DNA of 7,226 bases from an uncultured Bacteroidales bacterium (GCA_900554845.1 USIY01000112.1:1-7226); one strand, 5' to 3'. Shown: positions 1-6,891, counted from the first letter of the stretch. A program made the numbers and translations. The notes: a model not told the origin generated them from the letters alone.

Positions 1-2
1 AT

Positions 3-24
3 AAAGGCCTTGAAAAGGCCTTGA
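3..24. repeat. Tandem 11-bp repeat made of palindromes
   Basis: The unit AAAGGCCTTGA occurs twice back to back, at 3-13 and 14-24. Each copy contains the 8-bp palindrome AAGGCCTT. The two copies can pair with each other as an 8-bp stem with a 3-base loop on either strand. On the minus strand the second arm is followed only by TAT, so it is not a clear terminator, although more sequence past the left edge might show one. The role is unknown. Confidence 0.55.
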
Positions 25-43
25 AATATCGTCCTGCGGACAA

Positions 44-178
44 AGGGACGTTTACACTTGCAATTGTCTTACGGACTTCAGTATCCGGCTCCATGAGAGG
101 AGCTGACTTTTTATCGGATACTGATGCAGGCTTCCCATGCTTCACAGTATGGAGAGTCTTTGACAATTGTTTGTCCCT
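44..178 (+). other. Intergenic block with nested inverted repeats, possible structured RNA
   Basis: Downstream of the operon, positions 1-207 hold no gene I can name. Inside lie nested complementary segments: 44-49 with 173-178, 60-68 with 162-170, 73-77 with 155-159, 78-87 with 115-124 (10 perfect pairs), 88-92 with 99-103, and 135-140 with 147-152. Together they form a closed stem carrying two hairpin arms. The non-Watson-Crick positions in these stems are G-U if the plus strand is the RNA, and would be C-A mismatches on the minus strand. That favours the plus strand. Alternatives are a remnant of a mobile element or the 3' end of a converging reading frame (open from 3 to the TAA at 186-188). 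Assignment is tentative. Confidence 0.3.
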
Positions 179-207
179 ATTGAACTAATTAGCTAATAAA
201 AAAATTT

Positions 208-1101
208 TTAGCTACTTATCTGATTCGGTGAAATATCCTTGGCGGCCACTTTTTTATCGGCGTCGAGCAAATAAATGGTCGGCGACGCCTTCAGGTCGTA
301 CAGGTCGTTCTCGAGAACGGGAGTAAGGGCGTGACCCACAGTCCAGTCATACGGCATATCCCCCGCCGTGGCTTTCCAACGGCCTATGTCCGACTCGGCG
401 TCAATTGCCAGCACCGTGAATATATCCGTCAGATTCTGCCTGCGAAGTCTGCCCACGACCTTTTCGCAGCTTTCGCAGTCAGGATTATAGAAGATAAGAA
501 GAATCGGACGGCTGCTTTTCACCTCATGCAGCGTCATTGTAGTGCCTTCGCGGGTAAGAAACCGAAAATCGGCGGCCATGGTCCCGGGACGATTTTTCAA
601 CGCCATCTCCAGACGATAAAGAGCGCGCTCCCGACGGCCTTCGTTAACCAGAGGCGACTTCGCCACGTGTCGCAGGAAGGGGATGTAAAGCTCGTCGGAA
701 TGGAACGGGGAATTCGGATCATAAAGATACTTGTCGACTACCTCCAGCAGAAATTGCCACGCCTCGGGATCCTTCTCCGCCTTGTCCATCAAAGTATCCA
801 CCGCCTTTTGGATCGCCACGGTGTCCGCGTTTGCGAGGACCATGACGAAGTTGGAGAAATTCTGTTCCATGAAAGCCGTGTCGAGACTGCGCTTATGGTC
901 CTTGAAATCCACGTGGTCCCACCACTTTGCCGCCGCATAGGCGGCACGCTTCGCCGGCACCGTGATGTTATCCGGTATTTCCGGCATCGGCAAAACCAAC
1001 GTGTCGTCGGACGCGACTTGATTCGTGGGAAATTTATTGCTTCCATGACCACACGAAATCATTAACAGCACAGCTGCAATCGTCCATAAAATCCTGCACA
1101 T
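208..1101 (-). CDS. DUF5106-like lipoprotein with C-terminal thioredoxin fold (CESC)
   Basis: A 297-residue protein. The start is the ATG overlapping the tip-gene stop (TGATG). Residues 1-16 are a short signal, and the lipobox-like MISC puts lipidated Cys at 17; Met at -3 is slightly unusual. Residues ~50-175 look helical and include KWWDHVDFKDH (59-69), a hallmark of DUF5106-type proteins. Residues ~178-290 form a TlpA/thioredoxin-like domain: ILLIFYNPDCESCEKVV with redox pair Cys209/Cys212, then AIDAE, and KASPTIYLLDAD with the expected cis-proline at 274. Such lipoproteins are probably periplasmic or outer-membrane-facing thiol-disulfide or isomerase-like factors. The substrate is unknown. 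It is the last gene of the fimbrial operon, next to a tip protein with many cysteines. The end, KDISPNQISS, seems a few residues shorter than relatives I know. The gene is visibly more GC-rich than the tip gene. Confidence 0.85.
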   Translation of the reverse strand: MCRILWTIAAVLLMISCGHGSNKFPTNQVASDDTLVLPMPEIPDNITVPAKRAAYAAAKWWDHVDFKDHKRSLDTAFMEQNFSNFVMVLANADTVAIQKAVDTLMDKAEKDPEAWQFLLEVVDKYLYDPNSPFHSDELYIPFLRHVAKSPLVNEGRRERALYRLEMALKNRPGTMAADFRFLTREGTTMTLHEVKSSRPILLIFYNPDCESCEKVVGRLRRQNLTDIFTVLAIDAESDIGRWKATAGDMPYDWTVGHALTPVLENDLYDLKASPTIYLLDADKKVAAKDISPNQISS

Positions 1102-4100
1102 CAGCGTATCCTCTTCTTTGGTTTTTTCCGCGTTTGAGAGACTATATCTTTATAAGACATTTTCGCTTCAGTTGCGGACAGATCCCGAACACAACGCAAA
1201 TAATCGAGTCGCCCTAAATTCTTAGCTTCCGCGAGATCCTCGGATACAGTGCAGAACCTGTAGTTGGCACCCGGAGTCATGCTCGGGGATGATTTGCCTG
1301 TAGTGTTTTCCCAATATTCTTGAGTGACACAGAAATATGCATTATGGAAATCGCATCTTTCCAATATTCTGTCTCCATTCTCGTCTGTGGTGCGCAACAT
1401 AATTATTATTTCCTTTTGTGTAGGCACACGCCAGCCGGAACGGCCTGTTGATTCGTCCAAAGATCTACAAAGGGTATTATTGACAGCATCCACATATTTC
1501 AGATACTGTTCTTCAGATGGATTATCAGATTCTGAGCCACCCACTTCTGTGTAATGAAAAGTCTTGTCTATTTGCTCATTCTGATAACTTCCCGCATTGA
1601 ATTTATTGCCACGAGGGGCTATCTCAAATCCGTATTGCGCAAGACGATTCAACGGATCATTAGTCTTATGAATAGGCACCGGTCCTGTGGAAGGATTACG
1701 CAAAGCGCTTCCATAATAATGGGTCGGTTTCACGACGCCCCCCTTGGTAGTGGCATCAACCTCCGCTTTATATGCCACATCAACACGATTACCGCGTGCA
1801 ACTCTCTCACCAAGGTTTGTTCCTAAATTCCGAATGCATCTTACGTCCCATGGAGAACGTCTGTATTGTGCATTTCCCGTACCACGATATTCACTTGATG
1901 ACATTCCTTCTTCTGTCCATATTATTTTATGATCGCTTGTAAGATAATGAAACAATACATCAAAACCTTGGCCGCTTCCTTGAGGCAGATCCTTATTCGG
2001 ATATCCCATAATTGGAGTCTTGAGACCATTGCGTCCAAGTATAAGTCTCAACATCTGACCTGAAGTCGGCAGATACCATCGGATTTCATCAGGGGTTATT
2101 TTATTGTCACCGTTAAGGTCCCGATTACGGTTCATGCAGGCATAATAGCCTTGATAATATTGTATTGTAACGTCACCTCCGGATTGAGGTATTTGAGGAT
2201 CAAAAGCAGTTGCCGACTGATCATAAGGTTGATAACCACTTAAACCTGACAGCAGCACTATACTGGGCACGGTCTCTGTCCTTTTATTCAAATCTCTATC
2301 GGGATATATATAAGAAAAGGTTTGGTTAGTATTTGTTAAATTATTTATAACTTGAGGAGTTGTGAAATTCACAGCATTATCCCAATTTCCATTGGCTGCC
2401 TTACTGGAACTTGCGAAAAGCCAAGCGTTCCATCTGCCGTTCTCATTCTCAAGGTTCTCTTCCCCTGTTCCGACATCCCAGGCAGTGGTCCATCTAATAT
2501 TCATGCCGAAGTTCTCATTCTCATGCTCCATGCCCAAAGCAGTCTGATTATCTGTCGTACTTGTGGAATAATATGTCTGGATAGATTTCTGGCTGAAGGC
2601 ATATTTAGCCTTGTAATACATGCTCGCGCCATCGGCTGAAACATGTTCCGTCACATTTATCCAAACATTTCTATTCGGCTGATTGGCATAGCCTTTCCAA
2701 GCTTTCGAAGTACTTTCGTCAGAAGATTTCTCATATACATATTCATTCACAAAAACAGTGTACCATCCGCCAATCCGGGAAGCGATGCCGTCACTTTTCG
2801 GCAAGAAGTCGCCGAGACGAAGCAAATCCGCACTTGTTGTGCCGGGATATGACCGGAGAGTCTCTTCATCATCGGTAGGCAACAGTTCTATCCAAGAATA
2901 ATATTTATAATCGGGATCATTGACAGAGGGGATATTCGATCCTTTCTCAAGACCTCCGTGAATTTCGTGAGGCACACCATTCTCGTATGAAACCATGCTG
3001 AACGAAAATGTCTTCAATTCGTCATCTGAAAGATAAATATTGAAAGCGTTGTAATGCGCGTCAAGATCATAATATCTGTCGGTTACATCGGTTACGGTTC
3101 CAAAACCGCCGGGCTGGTTGTCTCCTTTGCGGAAGGCTTCAACGACAACATTCTTCAGACTCTTGATTTTCAAGGTATACGTATAGCTCGAGTTCCTGAA
3201 TGAATTGAAGTCCTTAGGGTCGGCGTTTGCCGATCCACCTGTGAAGCCAAGGTGTACACGGTATGTGACGTAAGCGGTTCTTGTGGCACCTACAGGAACA
3301 TCTATCCCCTCTCCTGCACCGCTGTTTTCATTGTTGGTTTTTACGATGTAAGTCACCTCGCAGGGAATATCCACATAAGTGGCTTTGTTATTAAGAGTCA
3401 CATTGTCCTTGCCGGTAAGAGAGACAAACACTCCGGACATATTGGAATTTGCAGATCCCGTGGGATCGGGGTCAGTAAGAGAGCCAATCGCACCTCCGTA
3501 CTCAAGTTCTCTCTTCTGATAATCGGTACATGATTCTGTACCCCGCCGTTTGTTTTCATACATCCAAAAATCGAACGAAAATCTGTTACGTCCTTTTGTA
3601 TCTCCAGTCAATGATTCCTTAGAGAAATCGGTGGAGGTGTATATGAGGGAAGGCTTGTAATTTTGGTTATCTATATATTGCGGGGTCATTGCATCACCGG
3701 CATTAGTAGCCTGCAGTGACGATTCATTTTCCTGTCCGAAATTACCGTAGTCTGTTCGTTCATGAATCCATGAATACACAGGTGCATTGTTCACTTGCCA
3801 ACTTATAGGCTCGATGTCCACAATATCGCCTTCCGGTTCAAGATTAAAAACAATATGACTGACAAGGCGTCGTAGATGAACTTTTCCATCCAGCGAGGTA
3901 GCACCCGGATATATGGGGACCGTTTGGTTGAGCAGATCATTGCTCCATGTCATGTTCGGATCATGATTATTATAAGAAGAGGGAACAAAGGAACCGCTCA
4001 TCACAAGAGCTTTATCATCGCTGACGAGCGGCGTCTGTATGTCAGCCGAATCTGAATCAGGATCATCAAGAGCGACTGATATTTTTAGATAATCGTCCCA

Positions 4101-4556
4101 TGTGTTTGCGTTATGCAATAACTGGGTCAAATCGGAAACCCCGGCATCCCCGATTTTACGGCCAAGATGATTGTCTGGGTTTGCCACGGCCACTATCCTG
4201 CATTTGCCTGACTGCGTGGGAATGCCGGATAGGATGATGTCGTTGTGAGTGCCGGTATTGCCATTGAACCCATAATCGCCAGCTGCAATGTAAAGATTTG
4301 TAGTACAATCTCCATTCTCAGCGTATATGCCAAGCCAAATGGAGTTCACTTGATTGTCCTGCTCCTCAGAAAGGTTGGAACGTGTATATTGATCCCGTTC
4401 GGGGGCGTTGAACTCCAATGAGATCGTGGCCGGTTCTCCTTCGGGACAGTCTTTGCCATAATAATCCACATCATCTCGGCACCCTGTCAGCGCAAGGACA
4501 AGTACAACCGATATAAAACAGGCAGATTTTAAAGTCATTTTCAATTTAAGATTCAT
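1101..4556 (-). CDS. Large fimbrial tip-like lipoprotein, DUF4906-like core with two FISUMP-like C-terminal modules
   Basis: A 1151-residue protein. The ATG is at 4556-4554, and Met7 is an alternative start. Signal peptide with lipobox LTGC, lipidated Cys26, then DYYGKDCPEGEPATISLEF. QYTRSN (57-62), before a fimbrillin-like SIWLGIYAENG strand, resembles an Arg-directed maturation point. Residues ~428-508 (YVTYRVHLGF, FRNSSYTYTLKI, QPGGFGTV, YYDLDAHYNAF) match my knowledge of DUF4906-like proteins of Bacteroidales fimbrial loci. Residues 813-824 form a textbook EF-hand loop (DLNGDNKITPDE). Two C-terminal modules follow: WYLPTSGQM to VRCIRNL (827-911), and GWRVPTQKE to LRCVRDL (1041-1126). Both resemble the Fibrobacter succinogenes major paralogous domain pattern. 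The mature chain has 12 Cys besides Cys26. The tail ends in KKPKKRIR. Likely a surface adhesin at the fimbrial tip. The family is fairly sure; ligand and exact position are inference. The stop overlaps the next start (TGATG). Confidence 0.85.
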   Translation of the reverse strand: MNLKLKMTLKSACFISVVLVLALTGCRDDVDYYGKDCPEGEPATISLEFNAPERDQYTRSNLSEEQDNQVNSIWLGIYAENGDCTTNLYIAAGDYGFNGNTGTHNDIILSGIPTQSGKCRIVAVANPDNHLGRKIGDAGVSDLTQLLHNANTWDDYLKISVALDDPDSDSADIQTPLVSDDKALVMSGSFVPSSYNNHDPNMTWSNDLLNQTVPIYPGATSLDGKVHLRRLVSHIVFNLEPEGDIVDIEPISWQVNNAPVYSWIHERTDYGNFGQENESSLQATNAGDAMTPQYIDNQNYKPSLIYTSTDFSKESLTGDTKGRNRFSFDFWMYENKRRGTESCTDYQKRELEYGGAIGSLTDPDPTGSANSNMSGVFVSLTGKDNVTLNNKATYVDIPCEVTYIVKTNNENSGAGEGIDVPVGATRTAYVTYRVHLGFTGGSANADPKDFNSFRNSSYTYTLKIKSLKNVVVEAFRKGDNQPGGFGTVTDVTDRYYDLDAHYNAFNIYLSDDELKTFSFSMVSYENGVPHEIHGGLEKGSNIPSVNDPDYKYYSWIELLPTDDEETLRSYPGTTSADLLRLGDFLPKSDGIASRIGGWYTVFVNEYVYEKSSDESTSKAWKGYANQPNRNVWINVTEHVSADGASMYYKAKYAFSQKSIQTYYSTSTTDNQTALGMEHENENFGMNIRWTTAWDVGTGEENLENENGRWNAWLFASSSKAANGNWDNAVNFTTPQVINNLTNTNQTFSYIYPDRDLNKRTETVPSIVLLSGLSGYQPYDQSATAFDPQIPQSGGDVTIQYYQGYYACMNRNRDLNGDNKITPDEIRWYLPTSGQMLRLILGRNGLKTPIMGYPNKDLPQGSGQGFDVLFHYLTSDHKIIWTEEGMSSSEYRGTGNAQYRRSPWDVRCIRNLGTNLGERVARGNRVDVAYKAEVDATTKGGVVKPTHYYGSALRNPSTGPVPIHKTNDPLNRLAQYGFEIAPRGNKFNAGSYQNEQIDKTFHYTEVGGSESDNPSEEQYLKYVDAVNNTLCRSLDESTGRSGWRVPTQKEIIIMLRTTDENGDRILERCDFHNAYFCVTQEYWENTTGKSSPSMTPGANYRFCTVSEDLAEAKNLGRLDYLRCVRDLSATEAKMSYKDIVSQTRKKPKKRIR
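1110..1119 (-). promoter_or_regulatory. Purine-rich ribosome-binding-like site for the thioredoxin-like gene
   Basis: AAAGAAGAGG ends 8 bases before the ATG at 1101-1099, inside the last codons of the tip gene. Bacteroidota often lack Shine-Dalgarno sites, so this is noticeable. Together with the TGATG overlap it supports the chosen start. It also helps explain the basic KKPKKRIR tail of the tip protein, since AAG AAG AGG encodes KKR. Confidence 0.4.
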
Positions 4557-4560
4557 CTTA
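4547..4560 (-). promoter_or_regulatory. Inverted repeat enclosing the tip-gene start codon
   Basis: TAAGAT and ATCTTA are separated by two bases, and the ATG of the tip gene lies inside the repeat. As RNA it could form five A/U-rich pairs around a UGAA loop that would contain part of the start codon. Such a weak stem might slow initiation unless ribosomes arrive from the upstream gene, whose stop codon is five bases away. It is short and may be chance. Confidence 0.2.
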
Positions 4561-4561
4561 C

Positions 4562-5800
4562 TTATTCAAATGTAGGAATGTAAGTTGTAAAAGATGCGCG
4601 CGGACACACAGTGATCACGAGAACTTTATTTGACATGCTTACTGAAAGTGTGTAAATATGGTTGCGGAGCAATTTTCTTTCGCTTCCTGTCCATACGAAG
4701 TCGTTACCGTTGTATCCCGAAAGAGGAACGATAAAAGGATATGGCGCGACACCTTCGGCTGTCCGCACGGAAAGGACAAGAGACGGATTGCTGTCTCCAA
4801 TAATCTGTTCGGGGCAATAACCGTACCATACATCCATGTTCTTGGTTTCCGTTCCGGTAGTTACATTCTCATTCCCCGCCGTAAGGACTGTGTTTTTCTC
4901 AATGGCATCCTGAGCCGGGATATTGCAGTCATGCACCTGTGTGCCGTCGACATAGTTTTCTGCATTGATTGGCGCCGTAAACCCTTTGGGAAGGGTGTAG
5001 GTAAAAGATACACTTTCTATTTTAGGATATCCGTTGTCATTTTTTGTGATATTATCCGCCACTCGCACTTTAGCCACGGCTCTAAGCAGGGAGACAGTTC
5101 CGAGATACACAGGATTTTCCGGGCGCGAATCAGAGAGCGTTTTGATATTAGACTGTCTGCGCGATCCAAGTCCATACATAGGGAACGCCATCTGCGCATC
5201 TTGCGACAAACTGAACTCTAATTTTTTTACCTCAGCGACCATATCATTAAGCTTCGAGGGACTGGAACCCTCAGGCGCAAGAGTATTGGACGCGTTTCGG
5301 GAAGCGTGGGAATTGGCTACCGCCAGAATCCGAAAATATACAGGAGTCGAGCCAATATTATAGTTGTCACCGAAGAATCCCTTCATTTTCTCTTCGCTGA
5401 TCTTCAGATTTACGTCATATATTCCCGCCGATCCTGTATAAGAGATATCCGGATTACCTTCCAGAGAGGTGCATGCATAAAATAAAGATGGGTTGGTGTC
5501 TTCGGAGGATGTGGCGACAAATATATAGAAAGCGAAGTCATCGGCATTCACAAAATCCTCAACATCAGGATGTCTACTATCTTCCTCATCATGATTATTA
5601 TCATCCGTACGGGTGTGATTATAGTTTGTCGGGCGCGCTGCGGAGATGACACGAAAAGACAGAGAAGCACCATCTGAGAGCTCCGGACAGTTTTTTGATG
5701 GATCCTCGATTACTGAACATCCTGAAGACACGACTATCAGAACGCTCCACATAATCGCCGAAACGATTCGATATATGAATCTCTTGGACATCCGTTTCAT
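4562..5800 (-). CDS. Fimbrial-operon accessory lipoprotein, family not recognised
   Basis: A 412-residue protein starting at the ATG that overlaps the anchor stop. A second Met at residue 4 is an alternative start. Seen: signal peptide to residue 27, lipobox SSGC with Cys28, then CSVIEDPSKNCPE, a spacing shared with the other lipoproteins here. Residues 60-83 are unusually rich in Asp, Glu, Asn and His. The rest looks beta-rich: FRILAVAN (156-163), LLRAVAKVRV (238-247), VWYGYCPEQ (324-332), PFIVPLSGY (355-363) and LLRNHIYTLSVSM (377-389). The last block matches the conserved fimbrillin-type strand seen also in the Mfa1-like tail. This supports a fimbrillin-like fold and a role as a minor or tip-proximal subunit, analogous to Mfa3/Mfa4 or FimC/FimD by position only. 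No catalytic motif is visible. It ends 5 bases before the tip gene, so the genes are clearly in one operon. Confidence 0.8.
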   Translation of the reverse strand: MKRMSKRFIYRIVSAIMWSVLIVVSSGCSVIEDPSKNCPELSDGASLSFRVISAARPTNYNHTRTDDNNHDEEDSRHPDVEDFVNADDFAFYIFVATSSEDTNPSLFYACTSLEGNPDISYTGSAGIYDVNLKISEEKMKGFFGDNYNIGSTPVYFRILAVANSHASRNASNTLAPEGSSPSKLNDMVAEVKKLEFSLSQDAQMAFPMYGLGSRRQSNIKTLSDSRPENPVYLGTVSLLRAVAKVRVADNITKNDNGYPKIESVSFTYTLPKGFTAPINAENYVDGTQVHDCNIPAQDAIEKNTVLTAGNENVTTGTETKNMDVWYGYCPEQIIGDSNPSLVLSVRTAEGVAPYPFIVPLSGYNGNDFVWTGSERKLLRNHIYTLSVSMSNKVLVITVCPRASFTTYIPTFE

Positions 5801-6837
5801 TATTTTCCCTCTTCATTCTGGGGAGGCACAACCACCCAATTGTTTATATAGATACCATCCGCCACGTACCATGTGTTCTCGTCGGTAAGGAAAAATATCA
5901 TGGAGTATTCATCCTGACGGTCGAGATATTCCTGGTCTGTGAGATCACGATGATAGTGGCCTTTTACCAAAAGCAGATACTGTACCAAGGGGATTCGGAT
6001 AATCTCTTTATTGTCGGTGTTGCGAATCACTGAGAGAATTGTTTTGCTGTCGGTCATGATTCGGGATGTCGACAGTTCTGCAAGAAGTGAATTAACAGGA
6101 TTACCGGGGTTTCCGTCTGGCATCTCTGCAAGACCGTACGATACCGCCCAGGGTTCATAGAGAAACTGCGGACCATCAAGCACCGTATTGTTCCATCCCA
6201 ATTTCGAGTTCTGTGCCTCTATTCTGATAGTGAAATCATCCTGACCTATGGCTTTGCCGTTTACATGCTGCAGCATCACCGAAATCAGTTTTGTGTCCTT
6301 CATCAGTGGCATAGTTACTGTCTGGTCAAAAGGACGGTCTTTAGCTTCTTCCAGCTCAACCTCATCCACATATCCATGGAAGAGTCCTCGGAATTCATAA
6401 TCGGAGAATAACCCATCGTTGGCGCGACTTGACTTAAGAGGAAGATTCACACCCATGCTCATAAGGGAAGCAGGCTTGGCCCCCTCTGCAAGTTCGAAAG
6501 GGGAATCCTTCATACCTCCCCAGCAAAGGAAGCTGTATTTGCCGGAAGGAAGATCCACGGTCATGGTATATCCAGGATCCTTAAGAGCATCACCTGCCGC
6601 CTCACCGCTCCATACATGGCGTCCTTCGCTGTCGTATGCCCAGACTTGCACCGAATGCACCTCAGCAGGAAAGGCATCCGCATACTTCATGTTGTAATCA
6701 TAAGTGAACCTTAGCCTATATGTGACAGTGCATGGATCAAGATCCTCGTAGATCAATCCGCAAGAAGTCAGAGAACCTACCGTAAAAAACGCGATTATGG
6801 CCCCTATTAGAATACGTCCCAGTTTATTGATGTTCAT
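5800..6837 (-). CDS. FimB/Mfa2-family fimbrial anchor lipoprotein
   Basis: A 345-residue protein when started at the ATG at 6837-6835. An in-frame ATG at 6930 was rejected because it runs into the fimbrillin gene and hides the signal peptide. Residues 1-25 form a lipoprotein signal with lipobox LTSC, Cys26 being the lipidated residue. The mature start is CGLIYEDLDPC, and the next block is YRLRFTYDYNMKYADAFPAE, then VxxVQVWAYD and a YSFLCWGG strand. This arrangement (short N-terminal Cys pair, FxYxxNMxxADAF, V.V..YD) is diagnostic of the FimB/Mfa2 family. The C-terminus, WYVADGIYINNWVVVPPQNE, is the usual closing strand. In Porphyromonas such proteins hold the fimbria in the outer membrane and limit its length, and that role is assumed here. 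Its stop overlaps the next start by one base (TAATG), so translation is probably coupled. Length fits the family. Confidence 0.92.
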   Translation of the reverse strand: MNINKLGRILIGAIIAFFTVGSLTSCGLIYEDLDPCTVTYRLRFTYDYNMKYADAFPAEVHSVQVWAYDSEGRHVWSGEAAGDALKDPGYTMTVDLPSGKYSFLCWGGMKDSPFELAEGAKPASLMSMGVNLPLKSSRANDGLFSDYEFRGLFHGYVDEVELEEAKDRPFDQTVTMPLMKDTKLISVMLQHVNGKAIGQDDFTIRIEAQNSKLGWNNTVLDGPQFLYEPWAVSYGLAEMPDGNPGNPVNSLLAELSTSRIMTDSKTILSVIRNTDNKEIIRIPLVQYLLLVKGHYHRDLTDQEYLDRQDEYSMIFFLTDENTWYVADGIYINNWVVVPPQNEEGK

Positions 6838-6861
6838 CACTTGGATATTTATAATTTTGGC

Positions 6862-6891
6862 AGGAGAAGGGACCGCAAGATCCCGACTCCT
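6862..6891 (-). promoter_or_regulatory. Intercistronic stem-loop between fimbrillin and anchor genes
   Basis: On the minus strand the RNA can pair AGGAG with CUCCU (outer arm). After a 2x2 mismatch (UC/UU) it pairs GGGAUC with GGUCCC, including one U-G pair, around a UUGC tetraloop. The stem starts about 10 bases after the fimbrillin stop codon and ends about 24 bases before the anchor start. No U-run follows (the next bases are GCCAAAAUUAU), so it does not look like a full rho-independent terminator. Inference: it may act as a partial terminator or an RNA-end stabiliser, so that far more major fimbrillin than anchor is made. Confidence 0.5.

Noticed and set aside
190..214. Rho-independent terminator after the last gene
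   Set aside because: TAGCTAA/TTAGCTA can pair, but the stem is A/T-rich, includes the stop codon, has the T-run in its loop and none after it, so it would be a poor terminator.
331..1065. 244-residue plus-strand open frame opposite the thioredoxin-like gene
   Set aside because: It is antisense to a well-supported gene, has no recognisable motif and is rich in Arg/His as expected from a GC-rich shadow frame.
4658..5221. 187-residue plus-strand open frame opposite the 412-residue lipoprotein gene
   Set aside because: Antisense shadow with no domain-like pattern. The minus-strand gene has a signal peptide, lipobox and operon spacing.
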